From assembly GCF_014199935.1 (NCBI RefSeq), contig NZ_JACHOP010000021.1:31490-95489 (forward strand): a stretch of DNA of 64,000 nucleotides, written 5' to 3'. Below the pieces are notes generated by a model. It saw only the letters and a program-made list of their open reading frames with translations, was not told the origin of the DNA and ran no database searches. Every line of letters begins with the position of its first letter. Within the stretch, counting starts at the first letter, position 1. This document shows positions 23,953 to 34,457 of this stretch, one piece after another. Position numbers and translations under genes: made by a program. The DNA comes from Methylorubrum rhodinum (GTDB lineage Bacteria; Pseudomonadota; Alphaproteobacteria; Rhizobiales; Beijerinckiaceae).

Positions 23953-26247
23953 ATGCCTCGCCTCAGGCCGCCGACCGAACCCGCCGCCTTCGCCGAGTCG
24001 TCCCGCGCGAGCGGGGACGGCGTGTCGGTGACGCAGATGTTCTCCGTCCTCGGCCGCTCCTGGGCCTGGATCGCGGTGCCGACGCTCGCGGTCGCCCTCG
24101 GCGCGGGCGTTTTCGTCCAGGTCGTCGCGCCGCGCTACACCGGCGAGGCCAAGGTGCTTCTGGAGAGCCGCGACCCGGCGTTTGCCCGCACCGCGGCCGA
24201 GCGCGGAGAGCAGGTCCAGCCCATCGACGAGCAGGCGGTGGCGAGCCAGGTGCAGGTGGCGATGTCGCGCGACCTCGCCCGGCAGGCGATCCGCAGCCTG
24301 AAGCTCGTCGGCAATCCCGAATTCGATCCGCAAGCCGCGGGCGCCTCCCCGATCCAGAACGTCCTGATGGTGCTCGGGCTCGCCCCCTCGCCGCTGGAGC
24401 GCTCGCCCGAGGATCGGGTGCTCGACAGCTACCTGGAGCGCCTGCTGGTCTATCCGGTCGGCAAGTCGCGCATCCTCGCCATCGAGTTCAAGTCGCGCGA
24501 CCCCGAACTCGCCGCCCGCGGCGCCAACGCGGTCGCCGACCTCTACCTCGCCTCGCTGGCCGCGGCCTCGGTCGACACGGCGCGCTACGCCTCGACTTGG
24601 CTCGGCAACAACATCGACGCCCTGCGGGCGCGGGTGGCGGAAGCCGAGGCCAAGGTCGAGGCGTTCCGCTCGAAGAACGGCCTGATCGGCACCGGCTCGA
24701 CCATGAGCCAGCCGCTCTCGTCGCAGCAGCTTTCCGAGCTGTCGAGCCAGCTCACACAGGCCCGCACCATCAAGGCGGACCTGACGGCGCGCGCGAAGCT
24801 CCTCAAGGACATGATCAAGGACGGGCGCGCCTTCGAGATCCCGGATGTGGCCAACAACGAGCTGATCCGGCGCACCGTCGAGAGCCGCATGACGCTGCGG
24901 GCGCAACTCGCGCTGGAATCGCGCACGCTGCTGCCGGCGCATCCCCGCATCAAGGAACTGACCGCCCAGGTCCAGGACCTGGAGTCCCAGATCAAGGCCG
25001 CCGCCGAGCGCGTCGTGCGCACGCTGGAGAACGACGCCAAGATCGCCGGCGCCCGGGTCGAGAGCCTGCAGGCGGCGGTCGACGGCCAGCAGGACGTGGT
25101 CGCCAAGGGCAACACCAGCGAGGTGCAGCTCCGCGCGCTGGAGCGAGAGGCGAAGTCGCAGCGCGAGCAGCTCGAATCCTACCTGTCGCGCTACCGCGAG
25201 GCCGCCGCGCGCGATGCCGAGAGCGCGACCCCGGCCGATGCCCGTGTCGTCTCCCGCGCGGTGACACCGGAACTGCCCTCCTTCCCCAAGAAGGTACCGA
25301 TCGTCGCCTTCGCGACGCTGCTGGCCTTCCTCCTCTCCTCCGCTGCCGTCATCGGCCGCCACCTGCTCAAGAACCCGCCCGCGCCCCGGCCCGCCCGGTT
25401 CGAGGCGGAGGCGTCCGACGATCGGCTGCCGCCCGACCACTTCCCCGAGCCGCAGGGGCCGCGCCGCCACCATCCCGAGGCCGCGCCGATGCCGGCCTCC
25501 GCCGCGGAGCGCTTCGCCCCGGCCCTCGCCTTCGCCAATTCCCTGCGGGCGACCGCCACCGTCCAACATCCGTTCTTCGGCGGCGCTCCGGGCGTCGGCC
25601 CGGTCGCCCCGCTCGCCGGGGCGCGGCCGGCCGGCTCGATCGAGCTCGACCGTCTGATCGAGCGGCTCGCCACGGCCAAGGCCGGGGAGGGCACCTGCAT
25701 CCTCGTGGTCGAGACCGAGCTCGACCGGGACCGGCCGGGCCTCACCGCCGATCTCGCCCGTGCGCTCAGCCCGCGCGCCCGTACCCTCCTCGTCGACGTC
25801 AACGGCGCCGCGGGCGGCCTTGCCGGCCCCGGCCTGACCGATCTCGTGGCGGGCGAGGCCGCCTTCCTCGACGTGATCCAGCCGGTGCGCGGCTCGCGCC
25901 TCCACACGGTGCGGCGCGGCCTCACCGAGCGCGCGGTGCTGCTGGAGGAGCCGCAGGCGCTCGCGATCGCGCTGAACGCCATGGCGCAGAGCTACGATTG
26001 GGTGCTGTGCCGCCTCGATGCCACGGGCGCGGAGGGCCACGAACTCCTCGAAGCCTGCGGCCCCTGCGCCGACTCGATCGTCATCGCCTCCAACGAGGCC
26101 CCGGACGATCCCGCCCTCGTCACTCTCTACCGGCTGGCCCGCGAGACCGGCGCCGCCCAGGTGCTCGTCGCCCAGGATCGGGACGGCGCCCCGCACCGGC
26201 AGGCGGACACGGCGCTGGAGGAGACGCCGCTGCGGCTCTCGGCGTGA
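23953..26247 (+). CDS. Wzc/GumC-like chain-length protein, nucleotide site degenerate
   Basis: 764 residues. Wzz-type N-terminal domain bounded by membrane helices at about residues 35-60 (WAWIAVPTLAVALGAGVFV) and 440-460 (IVAFATLLAFLLSSAAVIG), with a long periplasmic coiled coil between. A cytoplasmic domain follows, where BY-kinases have a P-loop: here the expected Walker A is AGEGTCILVVETELDRDR, without GK[ST], and Walker A' reads LLVDVN. No tyrosine cluster closes the protein. It thus likely determines polymer length or export without tyrosine-kinase activity. ATG 23953. Confidence 0.88.
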   Translation: MPRLRPPTEPAAFAESSRASGDGVSVTQMFSVLGRSWAWIAVPTLAVALGAGVFVQVVAPRYTGEAKVLLESRDPAFARTAAERGEQVQPIDEQAVASQVQVAMSRDLARQAIRSLKLVGNPEFDPQAAGASPIQNVLMVLGLAPSPLERSPEDRVLDSYLERLLVYPVGKSRILAIEFKSRDPELAARGANAVADLYLASLAAASVDTARYASTWLGNNIDALRARVAEAEAKVEAFRSKNGLIGTGSTMSQPLSSQQLSELSSQLTQARTIKADLTARAKLLKDMIKDGRAFEIPDVANNELIRRTVESRMTLRAQLALESRTLLPAHPRIKELTAQVQDLESQIKAAAERVVRTLENDAKIAGARVESLQAAVDGQQDVVAKGNTSEVQLRALEREAKSQREQLESYLSRYREAAARDAESATPADARVVSRAVTPELPSFPKKVPIVAFATLLAFLLSSAAVIGRHLLKNPPAPRPARFEAEASDDRLPPDHFPEPQGPRRHHPEAAPMPASAAERFAPALAFANSLRATATVQHPFFGGAPGVGPVAPLAGARPAGSIELDRLIERLATAKAGEGTCILVVETELDRDRPGLTADLARALSPRARTLLVDVNGAAGGLAGPGLTDLVAGEAAFLDVIQPVRGSRLHTVRRGLTERAVLLEEPQALAIALNAMAQSYDWVLCRLDATGAEGHELLEACGPCADSIVIASNEAPDDPALVTLYRLARETGAAQVLVAQDRDGAPHRQADTALEETPLRLSA

Positions 26248-26263
26248 GCGATGCTCGGAAAGA

Positions 26264-26611
26264 TCAGGCCGTCTTGACGAGGCGCTCGCCGCTGAAGGCC
26301 GCGGTGGTCTCGCGGGCATAAGCGCGGGCCCGCAGGATGACCTCGTTGGGGATCTGCATCACCACGTCGCCGGTCTTCGGGTCGGTGACGCGGAATACGA
26401 GCGATTCGCTGTCCCGGTCGCGGATATAGGCGCGCCGCTCCGGCTCGGTCGGCTTGGCCTCGCCGGCCTCCGGGCGGACGTCGATGGAGACCGCCGGGTC
26501 GAGCACGCGGGAATCGGAGCCGTTCGACGAACCGGCCGCCGGCCGGATCGGGGTGACGGCGGGGGCCGGCGCGACGGGGGGCGTCGGCGGCAGCGGACGG
26601 ATCGCGTCCAT
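26264..26611 (-). CDS. FlaG-like protein
   Basis: 115 residues. The N-terminal half is Pro-rich and disordered; the C-terminal half matches the FlaG/YvyC pattern: SLVFRVTDPKTGDVVMQIPNEVILRARAYARE. FlaG proteins influence flagellar filament length. No flagellar gene is adjacent, so function in motility is an inference from the motif alone. ATG at 26611. Its 3' end nearly meets that of the chain-length gene (convergent, 16 bp). Confidence 0.65.
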   Translation of the reverse strand: MDAIRPLPPTPPVAPAPAVTPIRPAAGSSNGSDSRVLDPAVSIDVRPEAGEAKPTEPERRAYIRDRDSESLVFRVTDPKTGDVVMQIPNEVILRARAYARETTAAFSGERLVKTA

Positions 26612-26778
26612 GGCTGATGTCCTTTCGGTTCAGGCACGAAGCTTGAGCCTCAGAACAACGCGCGGGCTATGAGAGAAGTCTGAAGAGAGTCTTGTTCTCC
26701 CCCGCCGATGCGAAACGCGGTCGACAGGGAATGAGGGTTTTCCCGACAATTCGATCGAATCGTCCGGGCCATGACGGT

Positions 26779-26807
26779 GGGGCGGCCGGCCTCGGACCGG
26801 CCGCCCC
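26779..26807 (-). terminator. Hairpin after thiC
   Basis: Perfect 11-bp GC stem (ggggcggccgg / ccggccgcccc) with 7-nt loop, ending 7 bp from the thiC stop codon. It has no T-run, so it may act as a weak terminator or as an mRNA 3' stabiliser. Confidence 0.5.
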
Positions 26808-26813
26808 GCGGGC

Positions 26814-28706
<1,893 letters not shown>

Positions 28707-29135
28707 CGCTGTCGCTCCTGGCGTGGGAGGCGACCCGTGGTCCCGACGATGGTGCGGAAGGCCGACGCCTCTCGCGCCGGTCACAGGTTCCCGTCCCTCC
28801 GCCGGTACGAGCCGGATCAGGTTCAAGGGTCAGGGCGTCTCGCCCACTCTCAGCCCCGGTCAGGGCCCCCCTCGGAACGATTCCAACCTCTTCCGCCGTG
28901 CCATCCTTGTCAATCCGTGCCGGCAAACAGGCGGATCGGAGTGTTCGGTTTCACCGGGCTCTTCGAAATGCCGAGCGCGCGCGTCGAACCTTGCCGGTTT
29001 GCCGCGCATCCCGAACAACGGCCTCATCCAAAACTCACCAATCCGCGAGGGAGGCCGCCGCATCGGCCGGCAAATGTGGATGGGCGCGGGCTTCGGGGTG
29101 GCGTCCGCGCCCGCCATCCGCGACACAGGCTCTCG
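28707..29135. other. Intergenic region between thiC and a small plus-strand gene
   Basis: 429 bp. Bases 28785-28870 are the TPP riboswitch; the rest contains the thiC promoter and leader on the minus strand and nothing else that I can support. Confidence 0.5.
28785..28870 (-). ncRNA. TPP riboswitch
   Basis: Read on the minus strand this gives gggctgagag, then cctgacccttgaacctgatc and gtaccggcggaggga, the conserved core of the THI element, in right order and spacing. It lies about 80 nt upstream of thiC. Binding of thiamine pyrophosphate is expected to reduce thiC expression. Confidence 0.95.
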
Positions 29136-29387
29136 ATGAGCACGGTCGTTCCCTTCCGCAGGCCCCAACCCGCCGCCCGTTCCCGCGCCGCCAGCGACGC
29201 GGCGGCCGTGGCGAGCGATCTCCTCGACGTCCTCGATCAGCTCGAAGGGCTGGTGGAGCGCGCCGCCGCCATGGACCGCCCGGCGATCGAGGTGGAGCGC
29301 AGCGTGCAGCACCTGCTCGACGCGATCGGCGCGGTGGAACGCGCCTCCGACACGATCGGCGAGGGTGGCGGGCCGGAGAGCGCCTGA
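29136..29387 (+). CDS. Small helical hypothetical protein, 83 aa
   Basis: Not recognised. ATG 29136. After a basic/Pro-rich start (STVVPFRRPQPAARSRAAS) it forms a helical pair with LLDVLDQLEGLVERAAAMDRPAIEVERSVQHLLDAIGAVERA. No membrane or signal segment. The 3' end is 18 bp from that of the hemolysin III gene, tail to tail. Confidence 0.65.
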   Translation: MSTVVPFRRPQPAARSRAASDAAAVASDLLDVLDQLEGLVERAAAMDRPAIEVERSVQHLLDAIGAVERASDTIGEGGGPESA

Positions 29388-29405
29388 ACCGGCGCGTGAG
29401 CGGGT

Positions 29406-30086
29406 TCAGGCGCCGGCGGCGAGGACGCTGGTGATGATCGTGCCGTAATGGCACGCCGTGGCGGCGAGGACGAAGGCGTGCCAGATCGCGTTCTGGAACG
29501 GCAGGCTGCGCCAGACGTGGAACACGACGCCGACCGAGTAGAGCAGGCCGCCGGCGGCGAGCAGCCAGAAGGCGGAGGGGCTGAGCCCCGAGATCACCGA
29601 TTCGTAGGCCAGCACGCCGCTCCAGCCGAGCATGAGGTAGAGCACGATCGAGACCCGGTCCCAGCGGCCCGGCATCAGGATCTTGATGGCGATGCCGGCG
29701 AGCGCCACGGTCCAGACCAGGGCGAGCAGGCTCCAGGCGACGATTCCCGAGCCGACGAGCGCCACGACCGGCGTGTAAGTGCCGGCGATCATCAGGTAGA
29801 TGAAGGCATGGTCGAGACGGCGCAGGATCCACTTGCGCGGCGAGATCGGCCACATGTTGTAGGCGGCGGACGCACCCAGCATCGCCACCATCGCGGTCGC
29901 GTAGATCAGAAGCGAGGCGCGCTCCATCCAACCGAGATGGGCGAGCGCCGCGGCGACGACCAGGCACACGGCGCCGAGAACACCGAGGACGACGCCCGCG
30001 ACGTGGATCGCACCATCCGCCCGCATCTCGCTGGGCGTATAGTTCCAAGTCAGGGCCAAGGGCCGGCCGTCGTTCGCGACAAACAT
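29406..30086 (-). CDS. Hemolysin III / PAQR-like membrane protein
   Basis: 226 residues, seven predicted membrane segments. Family marks are the metal-ligand positions in GASAAYNMWPI..RRLDHAFIYLMIAGTYTPV and near the C terminus FQNAIWHAFVLAATACHYGTI, with His residues in LDHA, WHAF and CHYG. Members are zinc-dependent membrane hydrolase-like proteins; the haemolysin label is historic. ATG 30086. 259 bp of leader separates it from the GT61 gene. Confidence 0.88.
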   Translation of the reverse strand: MFVANDGRPLALTWNYTPSEMRADGAIHVAGVVLGVLGAVCLVVAAALAHLGWMERASLLIYATAMVAMLGASAAYNMWPISPRKWILRRLDHAFIYLMIAGTYTPVVALVGSGIVAWSLLALVWTVALAGIAIKILMPGRWDRVSIVLYLMLGWSGVLAYESVISGLSPSAFWLLAAGGLLYSVGVVFHVWRSLPFQNAIWHAFVLAATACHYGTIITSVLAAGA

Positions 30087-30345
30087 CCTCTGCTCCCGTG
30101 TTGGTGATCCTCAAGTCTTCAACGTCACGACTCGTTCCATCTGCGAACTACGCATTCCGACTTGTCCCACGAGATTCGTGAACGAAGGACGACTGTTCCA
30201 ACCTTGTGCAACGCAAGAAGAGCATCTTTTTATGTTGCATTGCCGTTCGGCGACTGTGCAGGATCGGTACGGAGTGCGACGGTTTGGTGAATCGTTGCCG
30301 CGGGCGCAGCAGGTTTCGAGCCAACCGCTCGAGGCCGCGTCCCGA

Positions 30346-31452
30346 TCAGGGCCGGGACCATGGGCCGCGCAAGCCCCACGGGCGGCCGCGGGACGGCCTG
30401 TCCGGTTCGCCCCGGTCCAGCCGCTCGGCGCGTTCCAGCATCGCGCGGGCGAGGCCGCGCGGGTCGGGCACTTCCCAGGTCACCTCGAAGGGGCCCGGAT
30501 CGACGTAGCGGGTGCCGGGGGCGTGGTAGTAGCGCGCTTGGTTCTCGTTGAGCCCGTCGAGGAGCGGAAAGTTGGAATTGAGCGCCGGCTGCCAGTTGAG
30601 GCCGACGAGGCGTCGGCCAGGCGCGGCAAAGACGCTGGTGTGGAAGGCCGAGCCGACGGTGCCCAGCACGATGCGCCGGGTCGAGAGCAGGCGGACCTGC
30701 GCGGCGAAATCGAGGGTCTCGGGATGGACGATCTCGACGCCCTGCCGGTCGAGCGCTTCGACGATGGCGTCCTCGTTGTCGAGCCGCGTGATGCCGGCGG
30801 CGAGCCGCGTCTTGGCGAGGTAGGCCGGGCGGGACACCGTATCGACCTCGGACGGGTCCCAGAACCCCTCGCCGACCCTGCGGCAGAGATCGCCGAAGAC
30901 GGCGTGGACGCTCGCCTGCTCGTGCAGCGCAGGGTCCGGCACCAGGACGTCGGCGAGGCGCACCGGCCGGTCGAAGGTGACGAGGTCGTCGAGTTCGTAG
31001 CCCAGCGTCGCGAGAAGTGCCGCGAGGAACGGGGACCCGTTCCAGCTCCCCGGCGGCGCGTGGCACAGCAGCTTCGGCCGGCGCCCCGTCCAGCCGGCGA
31101 GCGGCCACAGATGCGGCAGGGTGTTGATGACGAAATGCCCGTAGTGGAGCGCGAGCCGCCCGATGAAGAGCAGCGGTCCGGTCTCCACCGGCTCGGGGGC
31201 GGCCAGCGCCTCGCCGGCCGCCGGATCGCGACCGACCCCGAGGCGGCTGCCGTCGCGGGCGAACAGCCCCCACGGGCCGTCGGCGCGGATCGGATAGAAG
31301 TCGGCCCGGCCGTAGCGGCGCCAGCGGGGCGGGCGCGCGTGCCGCTCGCAGGTGCCCCACAGCGTCCGGCACGGCAGGAGGGGAGAGCGCCGTCGCGCCA
31401 TGCGGGTCGGTGCACCCTGCCGCATCGGCGATGTCCGAAAGCCGGTTTCCAC
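30346..31452 (-). CDS. Glycosyltransferase family 61 (DUF563)
   Basis: 368 residues. Middle region has the family motif LHYGHFVINTLPHLWPLAGW followed later by RIVLGTVGSAFHTSVFAAPGRRLVGL and NQARYYHAPGTRYVDPG, as in bacterial DUF563/GT61 proteins that act on capsule or exopolysaccharide. No membrane segment. Start uncertain: ATGs at 31452, 31425 and 31401 are in frame; the first is given. It ends near a convergent-free gap and lies just downstream of ctaA on the same strand (16 bp). Confidence 0.82.
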   Translation of the reverse strand: METGFRTSPMRQGAPTRMARRRSPLLPCRTLWGTCERHARPPRWRRYGRADFYPIRADGPWGLFARDGSRLGVGRDPAAGEALAAPEPVETGPLLFIGRLALHYGHFVINTLPHLWPLAGWTGRRPKLLCHAPPGSWNGSPFLAALLATLGYELDDLVTFDRPVRLADVLVPDPALHEQASVHAVFGDLCRRVGEGFWDPSEVDTVSRPAYLAKTRLAAGITRLDNEDAIVEALDRQGVEIVHPETLDFAAQVRLLSTRRIVLGTVGSAFHTSVFAAPGRRLVGLNWQPALNSNFPLLDGLNENQARYYHAPGTRYVDPGPFEVTWEVPDPRGLARAMLERAERLDRGEPDRPSRGRPWGLRGPWSRP

Positions 31453-31468
31453 CGTTCGGGCCGATGCT

Positions 31469-32605
31469 CTAGCGCCCGGCCAGCGCCTCGAAGCCGATCG
31501 GCACGGTCGGCTGGGCCGCGACCGGGGCGGCGGCAGGGCCGGTGCCGAGGCTGAGGCGGGCGTGGACGGTCGCCATCACCAAGACCGCCATGGCGAAGAC
31601 CTGATGGGCGAGCCCGGCCCATAGCGGCACCTGCAGCAGCAGCGTGACGATGCCCAGCCCCATCTGCGCGGTCGCCAGCACGGCGACGCCGACGGCCCGG
31701 CCCGCGGCCGGCCCGGCCGATCGGCGCACGGCATCGACGGCGTGGATCAGCGCCACCAGCACGACCAGATAGGCGAACAGGCGATGGTTGAGCTGCACCA
31801 GGGTGAGGTTGTCGACGAAGTTCTCGATCCAGGGCACCTGCGCAAACAGCGCCTGCGACGGGGGCAGGAACACGCCGTCCATGTCCGGCCAGGTGTTGTG
31901 GACGAGCCCGGCCTTGGAGCCGGCGACCAGCCCGCCGAGCCAGATCTGCATCAGCACGAGCGCGGGCAGCAGGCAGGCGAGCGCCCGCACCGGGCCCGGC
32001 GCAGGATCGAGCGTGCCGGGCCGCATGCCTGCGGCGAGCCAGACGAGGCCGGCCAGGATCAGGCTCGCGGTGGTGAGGTGCAGGGCGAGCTTGAGCGGGG
32101 CGACCGCGGTCATGCCCGGCTGGAGGCCCGAGGCGACCATGATCCAGCCGATCGCCCCCTGCAGCCCGCCGAGCAGCCCGAGCCCGAGGAGCCCGAGCAG
32201 CAGGCGCCGCGAGAGGAAGCCGCGCGCCCAGAAGACGAGGAAGGGGAGGAAGAACACGAGGCCGACGATCCGCCCGAGCAGGCGATGGCCCCATTCCCAC
32301 CAGTAGAGCGTCTTGAAGTCGGACAGAGGTATGCCCTGGTTGAGGATGCGAAATTGCGGCGTGTCGCGGTACTTGCCGAATTCCTGGGCCCAATCGGCCT
32401 CGCTCAGCGGCGGGACCACGCCGGTCACCGGCCGCCACTCGGTGATCGAGAGGCCCGAGCCGGTCATCCGCGTCGCGCCGCCGATGGCGACCATCGCGAC
32501 CACGAGGATCGCCAGCAGATAGAGCCACGCGCGGACGGCGCGCTGGCCGGGGCGCGCCGTCTCCGGCGCGCCATCGAGGTCGGTCGAGGCTTTGGACAGT
32601 CGCAT
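31469..32605 (-). CDS. ctaA: Heme A synthase (COX15/CtaA)
   Basis: 378 residues, eight membrane helices in two four-helix halves. Oxidises heme O to heme A for aa3-type cytochrome oxidase. Signatures are GGATRMTGSGLSITEWRPVTG, the heme-ligand histidines in YWWEWGHRLLGRIVG and ALHLTTASLILAG, then NTWPDMDGVFLP and LNHRLFAYLVV and GLAHQVFAM. ATG 32605 has AGGAG at good distance; a second ATG at 32623 follows an almost identical 18-bp unit, so the start is ambiguous by six residues. The upstream remainder of the open frame is Arg/Pro-rich. Confidence 0.94.
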   Translation of the reverse strand: MRLSKASTDLDGAPETARPGQRAVRAWLYLLAILVVAMVAIGGATRMTGSGLSITEWRPVTGVVPPLSEADWAQEFGKYRDTPQFRILNQGIPLSDFKTLYWWEWGHRLLGRIVGLVFFLPFLVFWARGFLSRRLLLGLLGLGLLGGLQGAIGWIMVASGLQPGMTAVAPLKLALHLTTASLILAGLVWLAAGMRPGTLDPAPGPVRALACLLPALVLMQIWLGGLVAGSKAGLVHNTWPDMDGVFLPPSQALFAQVPWIENFVDNLTLVQLNHRLFAYLVVLVALIHAVDAVRRSAGPAAGRAVGVAVLATAQMGLGIVTLLLQVPLWAGLAHQVFAMAVLVMATVHARLSLGTGPAAAPVAAQPTVPIGFEALAGR

Positions 32606-32853
32606 GGTCTCCTGGCCGAACATTGTCTCTTGGCCGAAACGGCTGGGCGTGTCCGGTGCCTTACGGGAAGCGACGGGTCGGGCGCAACGCGGCGTATCAT
32701 CGGGTCGCATCGCGATCCGGGTTCCGAGCCTCCACCGATCGGCCCGTAACGCACGACCCGGTGCCGTCCACGCCCAGGGTTACCTTCCATCTCGTGCGGG
32801 TCGTCCCAGACCGCAACGCCGTGGCACTCTCGGTCGACGGCCCCTCGGCGCTC

Positions 32854-34224
32854 TCAAGGGTGGGCCGCCCGTGCGAGACCCATCTCGCCCCGGAAGACAT
32901 CCTCCATCTCGCGGCGAAACGCGACGGCCTGCGCACGCGCGTCGAAGACCACGTCGGACCAGCGGATGGGCCGGTCGGCCGGCACCGCGTCGCGAAGCGG
33001 CAGGCCGTGCGCCAGGCCGATCGGCAGGGCGCCGAGCGCCAGCGAGCGCTCCGTAGGGACCAGCTTGCCGAACACCGTGTAGCCCCCCTCGCCGTCGAGC
33101 ACCTCGCCCGCCCTCAGGTCGCGCTTCGCGATAGCGATCACGTCGCCGCGCCAGTCGCCCGTCGTGCCGGTCGGCTCGCCGCGGGTGGCGATGCTCGCCA
33201 CCGAGGTGCCGAGTTCGAGGCCGATCAGGTGGTAGGGCTTGTACGTCGCCGCGTAGCGTCCGCTCGCGTCGGTCCTGAGCCCGTATTGCCGGAAGCAGTC
33301 GCGCACGTAGGGCGTCGGCGCCTCAAACACCGCGTAGACGCCCCAGCGCAGGTCGCGGAACACCGGGCGCCCGTCGCGCTCGAGCGACGAGACCACCTCC
33401 ACGGCTCCCTTCCGGGCCAGCAGGCCCCCGTCGCCGACCGGGCGCAGCACCGTCGGCAGGTCGTCCACGCCGCAGGGCGGGAAGGTCAGGCCGTCCTCCG
33501 GCGGGTCGAGATCGCAGGCATTGGCGACCGCGGCCATCTCCAGGGCCGACTTCGTGCCGTCGAGGAAGGAGTTGAACATCTGCGGGTTGAAGTCGCCGCC
33601 GGCAACCTGCTCCGCGCTGAACCCGTAATGGCCCCAGACCGTGTCGGGCGTCGATCGGTGGTAGACCGGCAGGTACTTGGTGCCCTTGCCGGCGCAGACG
33701 ACGTCGAGCCCGATGGTGCGGGCCCAGTCGACCAGTTCGGCGATCAGCGCCGGCTGGTCGCCCGACGCCATCGAGTAGACGATCCCCGCCTCGGCGGCGC
33801 GGCGGGCCAGCAGCGGGCCGGCGAGCGCGTCCGCCTCCACGTTCACCATGACGACGTGCTTGGCGTGCGCGCAGGCGGCGAGCACGTGGCGGATCCCCGC
33901 GGCCGGGCTTCCGGTCGCGTCGATGACGATGTCGATGAACGGGCTGGCGATCAGCGCCGCGGCGTCGTCGGTGACGTAGGTGGCCGCTTTCCGCGCGGCT
34001 TCCTCGAAGGAGGCTGCGCCGAAGCGCTCGTCGGGCCAGCCCACCCGGCGCATCGCGGCCCGCGCGCCGGCCGGAGAGAGGTCGCAGACGCCGACCGGAT
34101 GGAGGCCCGGGATCCGCCATGCCTGGGACAGGAACATCGCGCCGAACTTGCCGGCGCCGATCAGGCCCACGCGCACCGGCCTTCCCTCGGAGGCGCGATG
34201 CTTGAGCTTGGCGAACATGGACAT
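32854..34224 (-). CDS. DRL-type NAD(P)-dependent oxidoreductase with SAF domain
   Basis: 456 residues. N-terminal Rossmann fold VRVGLIGAGKFGAMFLSQAWRIPGLHPVGVCD, then FIDIVIDATGSPAAGIRHVLAACAHAKHVVMVNVEADALAGPLLARRA, homoserine-dehydrogenase-like. The middle has CAGKGTKYLPVYHRSTPDTVW and NPQMFNSFLDGTKSALEMAAVANA. The C-terminal third resembles a SAF domain (IAIAKRDLRAGEVLDGEGGYTVFGKLVP). This layout matches the DRL family, whose Brucella member performs the DXP reductoisomerase step; other members do sugar-acid reactions, so the substrate is open. ATG 34224 follows GGAGGA. Confidence 0.78.
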   Translation of the reverse strand: MSMFAKLKHRASEGRPVRVGLIGAGKFGAMFLSQAWRIPGLHPVGVCDLSPAGARAAMRRVGWPDERFGAASFEEAARKAATYVTDDAAALIASPFIDIVIDATGSPAAGIRHVLAACAHAKHVVMVNVEADALAGPLLARRAAEAGIVYSMASGDQPALIAELVDWARTIGLDVVCAGKGTKYLPVYHRSTPDTVWGHYGFSAEQVAGGDFNPQMFNSFLDGTKSALEMAAVANACDLDPPEDGLTFPPCGVDDLPTVLRPVGDGGLLARKGAVEVVSSLERDGRPVFRDLRWGVYAVFEAPTPYVRDCFRQYGLRTDASGRYAATYKPYHLIGLELGTSVASIATRGEPTGTTGDWRGDVIAIAKRDLRAGEVLDGEGGYTVFGKLVPTERSLALGALPIGLAHGLPLRDAVPADRPIRWSDVVFDARAQAVAFRREMEDVFRGEMGLARAAHP

Positions 34225-34457
34225 CGTGTTCCTCCGGCACAGGGCGCGGTCCGGCCGCACGGCCTCCGGACCCGCAAGTCCTGATTCCGCCTTTTGCAGG
34301 CGCGGCGCCGGAGAGGCAAAGGCGGGCCATCGACGACGCACGGGGCCATTCCGATTGCGATCCCGTCCCTTGGCCGAGGGGGAGCTCAGGGGCTCGAACG
34401 ACTGTCGAGGGGTTCTCGGAAATTATTTTTCAGAATTTCGGCAGGGGTCGCTGCACC

